A stretch of 62,303 nucleotides of DNA from Methanosphaera cuniculi (GCF_003149675.1 NZ_LWMS01000046.1:1-62303); one strand, 5' to 3'; shown: positions 1 through 10,314, numbered from the stretch's first letter. A program made the numbers and translations. The notes: generated from the sequence alone by a model not told the origin.

Positions 1-438
1 ATATTAATAATATATATCTAAAACATTATAGATATATTTTTTACTAAAAAATAAATATATTAAAATACAAATATAAAAGATAGTATAAATTAATAAATTA
101 AAAATCAAACCCACTTGATAATATATAAATCTAAACACCACCCCAAAAAAAATATGAGAAATTTTTTTTATCAAAACAATTCTTTAAAAAATAAAAAAGA
201 AACACAAAAAAAGATGATCAACTGGGGAAAATAATACTATTAAAAAAAAACTACTTTTTTACTTAAAAAAATAAAAATATTAAAAAACTAAACACCTAAA
301 ACATGAAAAAAAGTAGTAACAATTAAATCTAAAAAGAAATTCCACATTAATAAAAAAAAAGGGAAGCATAAAAAAACGGAACGTGGAATAATAAAATCAA
401 TCTAATAAATAAAAAAAAACATTTGAGGTAAAAACAAA
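1..438. other. AT-rich intergenic region upstream of prf1
   Basis: No gene was found here. A C-rich patch (about 134-145, containing CACCACCCC) followed by a T8 run near 161-168 resembles the 3'-end signature seen after plus-strand genes in this window. It may end a transcript that begins outside the window. A GAGGT ribosome-binding sequence at about 425-429 lies just upstream of the aRF1 start. Confidence 0.5.
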
Positions 439-1674
439 ATGTCTGAAGCATCATCAAAAGAACTATATGAAGTAAAAAAAACACTAAAAGAACTAGAAAA
501 TAAAAAAGGACGAGGAACTGAACTTGTAAGTGTATACATCCCACCTGAAAAACAAATAAGTGATGTAGCAAAACAAATGAGAGACGAACTCGGACAAAGT
601 GCAAACATAAAAAGTAAACAAACACGAAAAAACGTACAATCAGCAATAGAAGTAATCATCCAAAGACTCAAACTATTCCCAAAACCACCAGAAAAAGGAC
701 TAATCATGTTCGTTGGAATGATACCAAAAGGCGGACCTGGAACTGAAAAAATGGAAACATACGTATTCCAACCACCAGAACCAGTACAAACATACACATA
801 CCACTGCGATAGCCAATTCTTCATAGAACCACTACGAGACATAATAGAATACAAAGAAGTATACGGAGTATTAGTATTAGATCGTAAAGAAGCAACAATC
901 GCAGTACTCAGAGGAAAAAGAATAGACATCGTAAAACACTTAACAAGTGGAGTACCAGGAAAACACAAAGCAGGAGGACAATCACAAAGACGTTTTGACC
1001 GTGTAATTGAACTTGCAGCACACGAATTTTTAAAACGTATTGGACGCTACACAGATGAAGCATTCATGCCACTAAAAGATGAACTAAAAGGAGTTCTTGT
1101 AGGAGGACCAGGACATACCAAAAATGACTTCGTAGAAGGAGACTACATAAACTATGAAATAAATGATAAAATCATAAACATAGTAGATACATCCTATACA
1201 GGAGATTTTGGAATACGTGAAGTAATAGATGAATCTTCAGATGCACTAGAAGAACTAGACATCATGAAAGAAAAAAAATTAATGCGTAAATTCTTAACAG
1301 GACTAATATCAGAAAGTGGACTATCAACATATGGAGAAGATGAAGTACGAAACAACCTACAAATGGGAGCTGTAGAAACACTTATAATATCAGAAAACCT
1401 AAAATCCAGAAGACTCACATTTGAATGTCCAGCATGTGGAACAATAACACAACAAACAATACGCCAACATCAGGATATACCAGAAGAAAGATGTCCAAAC
1501 TGTAATGAAATCATGAAAGTAGTCAAAAATGAAGAAACAGCAGAAGAACTAATTGAATTAGCAGATGAAGTAAATACAGATGTAGAAGTAATATCAATAG
1601 AAACAGAAGAAGGAACACAACTAGATAAAGCATTTGGTGGAATTGCAGGAATATTAAGATACAAAGTAAAATAG
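439..1674 (+). CDS. prf1: Peptide chain release factor aRF1
   Basis: Archaeal/eukaryotic-type class I release factor. It decodes all three stop codons in the ribosomal A site and triggers peptidyl-tRNA hydrolysis. At 411 aa it has the usual family length. The N domain carries NIKS (residues 56-59) for stop-codon recognition, and the middle domain carries the catalytic GGQ (residues 179-181). The C-terminal third holds a Cys pair (CPACG, about residue 330) and a second CPNC about 25 residues later, forming the zinc-ribbon-like minidomain of archaeal aRF1. The ATG is preceded by GAGGT about ten bases upstream. The gene is monocistronic and convergent with tfb; a C-rich patch and an 11-base T tract follow the stop. 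Identification is secure. Confidence 0.97.
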   Translation: MSEASSKELYEVKKTLKELENKKGRGTELVSVYIPPEKQISDVAKQMRDELGQSANIKSKQTRKNVQSAIEVIIQRLKLFPKPPEKGLIMFVGMIPKGGPGTEKMETYVFQPPEPVQTYTYHCDSQFFIEPLRDIIEYKEVYGVLVLDRKEATIAVLRGKRIDIVKHLTSGVPGKHKAGGQSQRRFDRVIELAAHEFLKRIGRYTDEAFMPLKDELKGVLVGGPGHTKNDFVEGDYINYEINDKIINIVDTSYTGDFGIREVIDESSDALEELDIMKEKKLMRKFLTGLISESGLSTYGEDEVRNNLQMGAVETLIISENLKSRRLTFECPACGTITQQTIRQHQDIPEERCPNCNEIMKVVKNEETAEELIELADEVNTDVEVISIETEEGTQLDKAFGGIAGILRYKVK

Positions 1675-1687
1675 ATTTAAAATAAAA

Positions 1688-1717
1688 CCTTCACCTTCAC
1701 ATTTTATTTTTTTTTTT
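1688..1717 (+). terminator. C-rich patch plus T11 terminator of prf1
   Basis: Thirteen bases after the stop codon lies a CCTTCACCTTCAC patch, followed by an 11-T run at 1707-1717. Oligo-T is the known archaeal termination signal. The C-rich element recurs after many genes here. Confidence 0.6.
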
Positions 1718-1844
1718 ACATTTTTTTTAAAGAAAATTATTTTAAAGTATAACTTGAATATTTTTTTTATTTTAAATAATTATAAGTTCTAACTTATAAG
1801 TTATAACTATTTTTTAGTAAAAAAAGAATTAGATGTGAGAGTGT

Positions 1845-3023
1845 TTATAGATTTACTCCCATATCTAATTGTTCGGTTAGTTCTTTGTATCTGTTTCTGA
1901 TTGTAACTTCTGTTACTCCAGCAATGTCAGCTACATCACGTTGTGTTTTACGTTCACCTAGAAGTACACTTGCAATGTAGAGTGCTGCTGCTGCTACTCC
2001 TGTAGGTCCTCGTCCACTTGTTAATCCATTTTCCATTGCTTGGTTGATGATTTCTATAGCTTTTGATTGTACTACTCCTGATAGGTTTAGTTCACTTGCA
2101 AATCTTGGAACGTAGTCTATTGGTGAGGTTGGTGGTAAGCGTATATGTAATTCACGTGTTAGGAAACGATAGGTTCTTCCTACTTCTTTTTTACTTACAC
2201 GTGATACATCTGCTATTTCATCAAGTGTTCTTGGAACTTTACATCTTCGGCATGCTGCATATAGGGATGCTGCTACTACTCCTTCAATACTTCGTCCTCT
2301 GATAAGTTTGTTTTCAACAGCATTACGGTATACTACTGATGCTGATTCACGTACTGATCTTGGTAGTCCTAGTCTGGATGAATCACGGTCAAGTTCACTT
2401 AGTGCAAATGCTAAGTTACGTTCTGTTGCACCACTAATTCTGATTTTACGTTGCCATTTTCTTAAACGATACCATTGTGCACGATTTCTTGCTGGAATAT
2501 CACGTCCGTAGATATCCTTGTTTCTCCAGTCTATCATTGTGGAAAGACCTTTATCGTGTATTGTGTATGTAATTGGAGCCCCTACTCTTGTTCTTTTATC
2601 TCTTTGTTCATGGTCGAATGCTCTCCATTCAGGTCCCATATCTACTATGTTATCATCTATTACAAGACCACAGTTTCCACATACAACTTCTCCACGTTCA
2701 TGGTCGTTGATGAGTTTAGTTGAACCACATTCTGGACATTGTGTTTCTTTTTTCTCCATTTCAGCAACGTCTTCTTTCATTTGTTCTTTTTCTGAAAGTC
2801 TGTTGTTGTTTTCTAGTTCTACTTCTAGTTCATCTGTGTCTGCTGTGTCGATTTTGATGATTTCTTCAACATCTAGGTCTGATGTTGACATTAGTTCAAT
2901 GTCTGATTCTTCTGGTATTATTATATCAGCTTCACTTTTTGGATCTGAAATGATCATATCCATATCATCAGTTTCTGTTGTTATATCATCTGTTGTGCTA
3001 TTGTCATCTCTGAAGTTATCCAT
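1845..3023 (-). CDS. tfb: Transcription initiation factor TFB
   Basis: Archaeal TFIIB homologue. It binds the TBP-TATA complex and the BRE and recruits RNA polymerase. From the ATG at 3023 it is 392 aa against about 310 for the family. The first ~90 residues are an unusual acidic, Asp/Glu/Ser/Thr-rich stretch. The zinc ribbon (CPECG and CGNCG) follows, then the B-reader/linker ([13 protein letters not shown]) and two cyclin-fold repeats (for example [12 protein letters not shown] and [11 protein letters not shown]), ending in a helix-turn-helix of the second repeat. The same reading frame stays open for a further 177 codons upstream of this ATG (listed separately), so the true start is uncertain. 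No good Shine-Dalgarno precedes 3023. The gene lies downstream of gar1, an arrangement I recall from other Methanobacteriales. Confidence 0.93.
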   Translation of the reverse strand: MDNFRDDNSTTDDITTETDDMDMIISDPKSEADIIIPEESDIELMSTSDLDVEEIIKIDTADTDELEVELENNNRLSEKEQMKEDVAEMEKKETQCPECGSTKLINDHERGEVVCGNCGLVIDDNIVDMGPEWRAFDHEQRDKRTRVGAPITYTIHDKGLSTMIDWRNKDIYGRDIPARNRAQWYRLRKWQRKIRISGATERNLAFALSELDRDSSRLGLPRSVRESASVVYRNAVENKLIRGRSIEGVVAASLYAACRRCKVPRTLDEIADVSRVSKKEVGRTYRFLTRELHIRLPPTSPIDYVPRFASELNLSGVVQSKAIEIINQAMENGLTSGRGPTGVAAAALYIASVLLGERKTQRDVADIAGVTEVTIRNRYKELTEQLDMGVNL

Positions 3024-3554
3024 GATTTCAAGTAGAGGATTTGGTTTTTTAGGTCTGGTTTTCTTTGCTTTTTTGTTTGTGGTTTTTTCTTCGTCTTTTT
3101 TTGTTGTTTTCTTTTTGTTTTTAGATTTTGGTGGTCTTCCTGGTCCTCGTTTTGGTTTACTGTCTGTTGTTTTGTTTTTTCTTGGTCTTCCTGGTCTTCG
3201 TTTTGGTTTTTCTTCTTCCTCTTCTTTCTTTTTGTTTTTAGATTTTGGTGGTCTTCCTGGTCCTCGTTTTTTAGGTGGTTCTTGTTTTTCGATGATTGTT
3301 GTGTGGTGATGTTCTATTTCATCTTCTTTTCTTGTTTTTCTTGGTCTTCCTGGTTTTCTTTTTTGTGTTTCTTCTTCTGCTTTTTTGGTTTTACGTGGTC
3401 TTCCTGGTCCTCGTTTTTTTGGTATTTTTGGTGTTGGTTCTGGTGTTTCTGGTTCTTCTTTTGCTTTTGCTTGTTTTTCTGATTTTAGTGTTTTATGAGG
3501 TCTTCCATATCGTTTTTTCCGTTTTAGTATGCCTGACGTTGTTTCATCCTCCTC
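3024..3554 (-). other. In-frame AT-hook-like extension of TFB with no canonical start codon
   Basis: Reading the tfb frame upstream of its first ATG, no stop appears until a TAA at 3555-3557, giving 177 open codons. The translation is rich in Lys, Arg, Pro and Glu. It holds six GRP cores flanked by basic residues (forms such as [20 protein letters not shown] and [13 protein letters not shown]), which is the pattern of AT-hook minor-groove-binding motifs. Two units are identical in DNA over 43 bases (3111-3153 and 3228-3270, offset 117). The frame contains no ATG, GTG or TTG; its start overlaps the last codons of gar1, where AGGAGG occurs at 3548-3553. Motif regularity argues that it is translated, but the initiation site is unknown (ACG, ATA, a frameshift, or a lost start). 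Confidence 0.7.
3111..3270. repeat. 43-bp direct repeat inside the AT-hook region
   Basis: The 43 bases at 3111-3153 recur exactly at 3228-3270, 117 bases (39 codons) apart and in the same codon phase. Shorter related copies (GGTCTTCCTGGT blocks) lie at about 3183-3200, 3342-3356 and 3396-3413. This looks like expansion by duplication within a coding frame. Confidence 0.85.
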
Positions 3555-3820
3555 TTATTTTTTCTTCTTCTTTGAGTTGATAAGTAAACTACTTCTCCAG
3601 GTTTGGCTTTTGTGTAGTATTTGTTATTTGTTTTTATTGAGATGTATGGTTTTTTGGTTGATCCGAAAATGTCGTTGACTTTTCCTATTGGCTTGTTTTG
3701 TTTATTTATAATTGTGCTGCCAAGTTTTGGAGTTATTTTTGTTGGTATGATTAGTTTGTTTGTGTTTGTTATGTGGCTTATCATACCAAGTTCTTTTGGT
3801 TTGTTTTTCTTTTTTGACAT
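3524..3820 (-). CDS. gar1: H/ACA ribonucleoprotein Gar1
   Basis: Small Gar1-like subunit of the H/ACA guide-RNA pseudouridylation complex, which binds Cbf5 and helps substrate release. The 98-aa product has the expected compact beta-barrel sequence: it begins with a basic tail, carries [21 protein letters not shown] (the family's G-x-V-x-D-hFG pattern), a KPYISIK strand, and ends in an Arg/Lys-rich tail. It is the first gene of a gar1-tfb unit. Its last codons overlap the start of the open frame that leads into tfb, and its Arg-Arg-Met codons themselves form an AGGAGGATG sequence. Confidence 0.85.
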   Translation of the reverse strand: MSKKKNKPKELGMISHITNTNKLIIPTKITPKLGSTIINKQNKPIGKVNDIFGSTKKPYISIKTNNKYYTKAKPGEVVYLSTQRRRKNKRRMKQRQAY

Positions 3821-4320
3821 TTTATATCTTATTTTTAGGGGGTTTTATTATTATAGTAATTGTGTTAATTTCTAGAGTTTATTACATCTTAATAAGATTT
3901 AAGTAAATAGATTATTTGTTAAATATGAAAATTGTAGTTTCTATGTATTAAAAAATGAGTAGTTTTATTATTTTATATCGTGTACTTTATTGTTTTTTTG
4001 GAGGTAATATTATTTTTTTTTATCTCTTATTTTGTAGTTGTTTGTTGTTTTTTATGGTGGCTATTTAACTTATTATTTATTAAAACAAAAATTCTGTTAT
4101 TATTTTTTTTACTATATTATTTTTTTTTTAATTTTATTGATGGTAGCTAAGTTTTATTTATACTTAACTATAATTCTTAATAATAATTTTATTTTTCTTA
4201 TTATTTAAAGTTTTAGGTATCTTTATATATAACATAATTTTAATTTATCTAAAAAAAGAGTAAAATAGATGTATTTCAATTAGATTAATAAAAAAAAGAA
4301 AAAAGAAGTAGAATAATTAT
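3821..4320. other. AT-rich intergenic region
   Basis: About 500 bases with no supportable gene on either strand. The part next to 3820 should hold the promoter of the leftward gar1-tfb unit. The rest is the 3' flank of the RraA-like gene and shows only A/T tracts. Confidence 0.5.
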
Positions 4321-4983
4321 TTAAATTCCTAAAATATCATCTAAATTAAGATCTTCGTCAACTAATTTTTTAATACATTTATCTTCAAACTTCTTGATAT
4401 TATTAACTTCTTTTAAGATAGTATCCACATCATCTTGTGATACTATAACAACACCATCACTATCTCCAATTAGAAGATCTCCTGTTTTTATTATTCTATC
4501 ATCTATTATAATATCTTCACCTATAGTACCTTCATATGATGGAAGTCCAGCATTTGATCTTGTTGTTTTTGAAAATACTTTATATCCTAGATCTTTTATC
4601 TCATTTGTATCACGTGATGCACCAAATATTACTGTTGCTTTAAGTTTATTTTTAAGTGCTGCTGTTGATGCCATTTCACCCCATACAGCTTTTTTATCAT
4701 CTGAACATTTAACAAATAGTATTTCATCTTCTTTACATTCATAGATTGCTTTTATTAATGTTCCCCAATCATTTGAATCTGTTTGTGCTGTTCTTATTCT
4801 ACCTACTACTTTAAATGAATTATCTATTGGCTTAATACCTTCTATTACTCCACTTATATTAAATATATTTTTCATTGCATCTGATACATTATCACTACTT
4901 GCTTTTTGTTCAAGATTTTTTTCTGTAATTTTCTTTTCTTTTCTATTTTGTTTTAAGATACTTTTTGGTGTTATTTTAGCCAT
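4321..4983 (-). CDS. RraA-like family protein
   Basis: The 220-aa product matches the RraA / HMG-aldolase-like fold. The core (about residues 45-195) includes ILFVKCSDDKKAVWGEMAS, TVIFGASRD, a KTTRSNAG segment and ending GDLLIGDSDGVVIVS, which corresponds to the family's substrate- and metal-binding face. The first ~35 residues are a Lys-rich extension not usual for the family. RraA homologues include a regulator of RNase E and class II pyruvate aldolases, and some archaeal homologues are fused to hexulose-phosphate synthase. The specific reaction here is unknown. A GGTGAT ribosome-binding sequence sits next to the ATG. The gene is probably monocistronic. Confidence 0.75.
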   Translation of the reverse strand: MAKITPKSILKQNRKEKKITEKNLEQKASSDNVSDAMKNIFNISGVIEGIKPIDNSFKVVGRIRTAQTDSNDWGTLIKAIYECKEDEILFVKCSDDKKAVWGEMASTAALKNKLKATVIFGASRDTNEIKDLGYKVFSKTTRSNAGLPSYEGTIGEDIIIDDRIIKTGDLLIGDSDGVVIVSQDDVDTILKEVNNIKKFEDKCIKKLVDEDLNLDDILGI

Positions 4984-5288
4984 GTTTTATCACCTTTTTT
5001 TTGGGGAGATTAAATCCTATTTTTTTTTTATGGAAATTCTTTTAAAAAAATAAATAATAAAATTCCTATTTTTTTTTCGAGGAGGTGAAGATTTTAAAAA
5101 AATAATTTAAATAAGAATAATTTTTTTTTGTTTAAAATTATTAATATTTTTATTCTTATTTGAGTAAAAAAAATAATTAAATTAAGATAGTTAAAAAAGT
5201 TTTTAAAAAATAAATAAGTAAAAAAAAGAATTCCAATTAGAATAAAATATCATACTTCTTTATTATTGGAATTCATGTTCTTTTCATC

Positions 5289-5579
5289 TTAGTCTTGGTG
5301 TGTTTCTACTTCTTCAACTAATCTTTTTCCTGCTACAACTTCATCTACACTATGAATTGATGCACCATATTGTTCTACAGCTTCACGTATTTTTTCATAG
5401 TTAAGATCTGTTCCTTCCATTGTTACTTTTACATTTTCTGTATCTTTATCAATTTCCATTAGAGTAATATTTACTCCATCTACGCCATCAAGATCACTTA
5501 GATACATTGCAAATGATGGAAGTGCTGGTGTGTGGGGTTTAAGTATGTCTAGAACAACTCTTATTAATGAGTTTTCCAT
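5289..5579 (-). CDS. DUF211 family protein (MTH889-like)
   Basis: The 96-aa product fits the archaeal DUF211 family: RVVLDILKPHTPALPSFAMYL at the N-terminus, LSDLDGVDGVNITLMEIDKDTENVKVT in the middle, and IREAVEQYGASIHSVDEVV near the end. DUF211 proteins are small ferredoxin-like-fold proteins of unknown role. It lies close to tfb and gar1, as I recall for MTH889 in Methanothermobacter. A GGAGGAAT-like ribosome-binding site precedes the ATG (complement CATTCCTCCG at about 5587-5596). No function can be assigned. Confidence 0.85.
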   Translation of the reverse strand: MENSLIRVVLDILKPHTPALPSFAMYLSDLDGVDGVNITLMEIDKDTENVKVTMEGTDLNYEKIREAVEQYGASIHSVDEVVAGKRLVEEVETHQD

Positions 5580-6359
5580 TTATAATCATTCCTCCGATTA
5601 AAAATCTTTTATTTTTTTTGTAATAATTTTTTGTATAAAATAATTTATCATTTATATAACTTATATTTATAGGAAATATATTCTTTTCATTTTTTTTTTA
5701 TAATTATGTTGATATGAAAATTTGATAAAACTTAATATAATATATAAAACATACTTAAAAAATGTATTAAAGAAAATTTAAAAATAACACTTTAATAAAA
5801 TATTTTAAATCATAAAAAAGTTCTAAGTATATTTAAAATGCTCATCTAAAATGATGATAAAAATATTTAATAAACTTTATTAGATCTTTATAATAATTTC
5901 ATTAAAAATTTTAAATAATTTAAATAAAAGAATAATAAAAAAAAAGTTCCATTTTTTTTTCTTCGAATATAGTAATATTCTTAATCTATTTAAAAAAAAG
6001 AAAAAAAATAGCTAAAAAAAAGTTTTATTATAATTATCGAAAAAATTCATTAAACTTAAAATACATTGGATTTTTTTTTTAATTTGTATGAAAAACTATT
6101 AAGATATAGAGATTATTAATTCTAAAAAAAAAATGAAAAAATATTAAAAATTGAATATAAATTTACAAAAAATAATAGATATCTTAAAAAAAACAATAAC
6201 ATACAATCCAAAAATAAAATAATAATTTATGAAATTACAAAAAAAAATAATAATACTTTTTATCTACTAAAATTTGGGAACTTAATTAACTTATATTAAA
6301 GACAAAAATTTTATTAAAATACACAAAAAAACTATATAAAAATAAAAAAAGGCGATTAA
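5580..6359. other. 780-bp AT-rich intergenic region
   Basis: Divergent promoter region between the leftward DUF211 gene and the rightward dnaG. I see only A/T tracts and no open frame, RNA gene or long inverted repeat. A TATA-like sequence lies just before dnaG. Confidence 0.5.
6331..6340 (+). promoter_or_regulatory. Possible TATA box of dnaG
   Basis: ACTATATAAA lies 20-29 bases before the dnaG ATG. If used, transcription would begin almost at the start codon and give a nearly leaderless mRNA. In this AT-rich DNA the match alone is weak evidence. Confidence 0.3.
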
Positions 6360-7838
6360 ATGACACATAAAAATGCCAAATACTTCAGTGATGAAGATTA
6401 TTATTATATGGTTAAAGATGAAATTACAACAACAAAATACTTAATTCACTCACAAATAAATGCAAAAGGATTTGTAGAAAAACCAGATGTTGTAGGAGCA
6501 ATATTTGGGCAAACCGAAGGACTATTATCAGATAGCCTTGATCTTCGAGAACTACAAAAAACAGGAAGAATAGGAAGAATCAAGGTTGACATGACAAACA
6601 AGGCAGGTCGAACAAAAGGTGAGGTAATAATACCATCAAGCCTTGATCGTGTTGAAACAACAATACTTGCTGCATCACTTGAAACTATCAATCGTGTAGG
6701 ACCATGTGAAGCAAGTTTACGAATAACAAAAATAGAAGATGTACGTGCTGTTAAAAGAAGAACAATAGTAGAACGTGCAAAAGAACTATATCAAGATATG
6801 ATGGAAGACTTCACACCAGAAAGTTCACGTATGATTGAAGAGGTAAAAGAATCAATAAGAATACCTGAAATCATAGAATTTGGAGAAGATAAACTTCCAG
6901 CAGGACCAAACACCCCAGACTCTGATGCAATACTCATAGTTGAGGGAAGATCAGATGTATTAAACCTCCTAAAATATGGAATCAAAAATACAATAGCAGT
7001 AGAAGGAGTTAACATACCTAAAACTGTTGCCGACTTAACAAAGGATAAAACAGTAACAGCATTTCTAGATGGAGATCGAGGAGGAGATCTGATCTTAAAA
7101 GAACTACTTCAAGTTGGAAATATAGATTATGTAACCAGAGCACCAAGAGGTCAAGAAGTAGAATACCTAGATAAAGATCAGGTAATATATGCACTTAAAA
7201 ATAAAACAAGCGTAGATAAACTAAAAAATCAAGTAAACTACAATCACAATCACTACAGATACAACAACAAACATTCCTACAATAATGATGAAAAAGACAC
7301 TAAAGTATATGATATGAAACAACCAGTATCAGAATATAAAACAGATGAACATCCATTTAAACAAAAAAGCCCAAAAACATACAAAAATGAACCAGAACAT
7401 CATCATATACAACAAACAACTAATCATCATAAAAACACATCAGAAATACAAATACATGAAAAACAAAAAGATAACAAAAAAGACACAAACAACAAAAAAC
7501 AACATAAAAAACATGAAAACAAACAAGAAAATACAAAAAACAAGCCAAAGAAACTTAATAAATATCAGAAAATACTAAATCAACTAGCACACACAAATAT
7601 GGGAAAACTATATGATGAAAACTTCAATGAACTAAAAGAAGTACCAGTAGAACAAATATATGATGAAATCAAAATAACTGATGATGTAAAAACAGTAATA
7701 TTTGATGGAATTATAAGTCAAAGACTAGTTGATATTTCAAAAGAAAAAAACATAGAACAGCTAGCAGCAGTAAAAATGAGTGAAGTTGTAAAAAAACCTG
7801 AAACCATAAAAATTATAACAAAAAGACAACAACAATAA
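6360..7838 (+). CDS. dnaG: Archaeal DnaG primase-like protein
   Basis: TOPRIM-domain protein related to bacterial DnaG. In archaea it is reported in RNA priming and, mostly, as a core subunit of the RNA exosome. The N-terminal region ([44 protein letters not shown]) is characteristic. The TOPRIM core spans about residues 190-270, with [10 protein letters not shown], the AVEGVNIPK segment and [10 protein letters not shown] carrying the acidic metal-binding residues. After [13 protein letters not shown] comes an insert of about 110 residues (roughly 295-405) rich in His, Asn and Lys, followed by a conserved C-terminal part. At 492 aa it is longer than usual because of this insert. The start follows a weak GGCGA ribosome-binding site. 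Confidence 0.93.
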   Translation: MTHKNAKYFSDEDYYYMVKDEITTTKYLIHSQINAKGFVEKPDVVGAIFGQTEGLLSDSLDLRELQKTGRIGRIKVDMTNKAGRTKGEVIIPSSLDRVETTILAASLETINRVGPCEASLRITKIEDVRAVKRRTIVERAKELYQDMMEDFTPESSRMIEEVKESIRIPEIIEFGEDKLPAGPNTPDSDAILIVEGRSDVLNLLKYGIKNTIAVEGVNIPKTVADLTKDKTVTAFLDGDRGGDLILKELLQVGNIDYVTRAPRGQEVEYLDKDQVIYALKNKTSVDKLKNQVNYNHNHYRYNNKHSYNNDEKDTKVYDMKQPVSEYKTDEHPFKQKSPKTYKNEPEHHHIQQTTNHHKNTSEIQIHEKQKDNKKDTNNKKQHKKHENKQENTKNKPKKLNKYQKILNQLAHTNMGKLYDENFNELKEVPVEQIYDEIKITDDVKTVIFDGIISQRLVDISKEKNIEQLAAVKMSEVVKKPETIKIITKRQQQ

Positions 7839-8071
7839 AATCAAAAAAGAAATATGATTCACAAAAAGTAATGTGAAAAAAAACTAATAAGTATTTTAAA
7901 AACAAAAAAAAGAGGAAATAGAAGATTAATAAATCTTTTTTTTACTTCTCAATTCTCTTTTTTCACAAAAAATCATTTTTTTTCATAATATTTTTTTCTA
8001 ATCCATAAAACATAAAAAAACTAATTCTAAAAAAAAGGTTATACAAAACTAATTAATAAGAGATTGTTAAT

Positions 8072-9013
8072 ATGAACAATATAGATATTGAAACATTAGA
8101 TTTTGAAGATTTAATAGAAGACTTTCTACTTGATCTTGATATTCAAAACTATTCAGAAAATACTCTAGAAACATACAAAGCAATATTAAATGGATTTAAT
8201 AAATTTATTCAAACACAAAAAAAGAAAATTAAATCTGAAAAAGATATATTACACATATTTAAAAAATACATACAACATTTAAAAAAAGATAACAATGTAT
8301 CAGCAAACTATCTGCGTCTTGTAACTGTTATTATCAGAATATTTCTTAAAACATCAAATATATCTATATATGAGGAAATTAAAGTTCCAAAAAGAACAAA
8401 GTCTCTTCCAAAATCATTAAATGAACAAGAAGTATATGACTTACTTCATGTTATGGATAATGAATATGATCCAAATAACTTAAATTATCGTAATATAATA
8501 AAACTTAGAAATAAGCTAATGTTAACATTATTATATTCAACAGGACTTAGGATATCAGAACTATTAAAACTTAATATTAATGATATAGACTTTGAAAATC
8601 ATACTATTCGTGTACGTGGAAAAGGAAATAAGGATAGAATAGTTCTCTTTGATGATGAAACACATAAACTTATTGATGAATACATAGATAAACGTAATAG
8701 TATAAATGACATATTATTTGTTAACCAGAATGATGAAATGATTTCAGCACGTAATATTCAAATTATGATTAAAAAGTATGCTAAGAAAGCTGGTATTAAT
8801 AAAAAAGTTACACCACATATTTTACGTCATTCTTTCGCTACTCACTTACTTCGAAATGGTGTTGATATTCGTGCAATTCAACAACTTCTTGGACATAATA
8901 GTCTTAGTACAACACAAATTTATACAAGTGTTGATATGAAAACATTAAAAGATGCATATGATGATGCATGGATTCGTAAAAATGATAAATTAAAAAAACA
9001 AGCATCAGAATAA
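8072..9013 (+). CDS. xerA: Tyrosine recombinase (XerA-like)
   Basis: A 313-aa tyrosine site-specific recombinase. The N-terminal SAM-like DNA-binding domain (about 10-105) begins LIEDFLLDLDIQNYSENTLETY. The catalytic domain has all key residues: Arg160 (STGLRISELL), a lysine in the GKGNKDR beta-hairpin, His249 and Arg252 (HILRHS), His275 (LLGHNS) and nucleophile Tyr284 (IYTSV). Length and layout match the single archaeal Xer protein that resolves chromosome dimers. No phage or integrated element is visible next to it, which favours a housekeeping role over an integrase. It could also act on other sites, such as the hsdS pair at 29-31.7 kb, but nothing in the sequence shows that. Confidence 0.9.
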   Translation: MNNIDIETLDFEDLIEDFLLDLDIQNYSENTLETYKAILNGFNKFIQTQKKKIKSEKDILHIFKKYIQHLKKDNNVSANYLRLVTVIIRIFLKTSNISIYEEIKVPKRTKSLPKSLNEQEVYDLLHVMDNEYDPNNLNYRNIIKLRNKLMLTLLYSTGLRISELLKLNINDIDFENHTIRVRGKGNKDRIVLFDDETHKLIDEYIDKRNSINDILFVNQNDEMISARNIQIMIKKYAKKAGINKKVTPHILRHSFATHLLRNGVDIRAIQQLLGHNSLSTTQIYTSVDMKTLKDAYDDAWIRKNDKLKKQASE

Positions 9014-9148
9014 AAAAAAATGAAGAAACTTTAAATCTGATGTAAAATTTTAATCTTCTAAAAAAAATGATTATTTTAGACTAAAAATAATTTATTTCTT
9101 TAAATAACTTTTTTTCTTATAAAAGAGTGATGAATTCTTTTTTTTCTT

Positions 9149-9396
9149 TTAATTTTTATGTGCTGTTATTATTGTATAACTTGATGAATTTATACATATT
9201 TTAGTATTATTAACTTCACAATAAAAATTCTTACCCTTTTTATAAATATTACAATTTTTATTTAAAATTAAACTCTTTATATAATCCACTATATTATCTG
9301 AATTTAATTCTAGATTTTTTTTTAATTCTATCAATTCCAAGTTTTGTTGTATTGTAATTTATGAATATTATTAAGAAGTACTTGTTTATCATTCAT
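9149..9396 (-). pseudogene. DUF3781-like gene broken by two +1 frameshifts
   Basis: The C-terminal open part (from a TTG at 9340) reads KGKNFYCEVNNTKICINSSSYTIITAHK, which fits my memory of the small DUF3781 family (G-K-N-W-Y then S-Y-T-I-I-T-A-H-K). The expected N-terminus is present in other frames. From an ATG at 9396 one frame gives MNDKQVLLNNIHKL, a second gives TTKLGIDRIKK, and the third continues KNLELNSDN. Joining them needs one base removed near 9350 (CAAT for CAT) and one from the T9 run at 9315-9323 (A9 in the gene). It is either a pseudogene or sequence error. The family has no known function. Confidence 0.6.
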
Positions 9397-9513
9397 TTTT
9401 TTTTCATCTCTTTTAAAAAAAATAAGATCCTTTTTTTTATAAAAAAAATTAGTAGAAATTTGAAAATTTATATTTAAATTTAAAAAAAAAGTTAAAATAA
9501 AAAAAGACTTTAT

Positions 9514-10125
9514 TTAGTCTTCTTTTGGTAATATTGATGTTGATATTCCTGTTGCAAGTAATACTTTTAATGTATCTCCAAATAAGAATGGTACAACACC
9601 AGCCATAATAAGGCTTAAAAGTGTTACTGTTGCTCCTGTTGATGTCATATAGAAGTATAAACCTACTAGTCCTGGTATGTATATTAGTACCCAGTTTGCA
9701 AATAGCATTAAAGCCATGGTTGCAAGAGGTTTACGTGCGTTGTTGTAGTTATCAAATACATATCCTGTGAATGTTGCTGCTATTATAAATCCGAAAAGGT
9801 AACCTCCACTAGCTGATAGTATTGTTGCAATTCCTGATAAACCATGACTAAACCATGGAACTCCAAGAACTCCGATAACCATGTATAATATCATACTTAG
9901 TCCACCATACTTTTCACCAAGTAATGCTCCTGCCATAAGAGCTGCAAATGTTTGGAATGTTATTAGTACTGGACTCCATGGTACTGCTATTGATACTTGT
10001 GCCATTAAACCTGTGAAACATGCAAATATAAATGCCATTAATGTCATTGTAATGGTATTTGCATTTTGTCTCCAATTATACCATGATGATTGTATTTCAT
10101 GGATTTTGTTAATATTGATAAACAA
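9514..10125 (-). CDS. bioY: BioY family biotin transporter (copy 1)
   Basis: Membrane S-component of a biotin ECF transporter, 203 aa with about six hydrophobic segments. Family features include SIAVPWSPVLITFQTFAAL, the conserved LLGEKYGGLSMILYMVIGVLGVPWFS region, and ASGGYLFGFIIAATFTGY. It is the most downstream of three tandem bioY genes read leftward; copy 2 (10315-10926) is about 85-90% identical by eye, including the first 20 codons and the leader AATATTAATCCTCC. No gene for the T or A subunits is nearby. Solitary BioY proteins are known that work alone or borrow an energizing module. The ribosome-binding sequence GGAGGATTAAT precedes the ATG. Confidence 0.9.
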   Translation of the reverse strand: MFININKIHEIQSSWYNWRQNANTITMTLMAFIFACFTGLMAQVSIAVPWSPVLITFQTFAALMAGALLGEKYGGLSMILYMVIGVLGVPWFSHGLSGIATILSASGGYLFGFIIAATFTGYVFDNYNNARKPLATMALMLFANWVLIYIPGLVGLYFYMTSTGATVTLLSLIMAGVVPFLFGDTLKVLLATGISTSILPKED

Positions 10126-10314
10126 AATATTAATCCTCCATTTAATTTAATTTAAAAAAAAGAAATTAAATTTATATTCTTTTTTTTGTTGTTTGTTTAT
10201 AAAGTCTAATACTTTATTTGTTGTTTATAATATATAAATTAAAAAAAATATTAAAGAAAGTATCTAGATAATAGAAAAAAATTTAACTTTAAAAAAAGTT
10301 AAAAAAAAGAAGAT

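Noticed and set aside
2518-3309. Long plus-strand frame opposite tfb and its AT-hook region
   Set aside because: It is Ser/Phe-rich with no domain, and is explained as the shadow of the coding tfb frame and its repeats on the other strand.
5079-5090. Isolated strong Shine-Dalgarno-like GAGGAGGTGAAG on the plus strand between two leftward genes
   Set aside because: It is followed by ATT-TTA-AAA-AAA-TAA, so no reading frame of any length exists. It may be a chance or relic sequence.
7345-7578. Lys/Asn-rich plus-strand frame inside dnaG
   Set aside because: It is an alternative frame of the low-complexity A-rich insert and has no ribosome-binding site.
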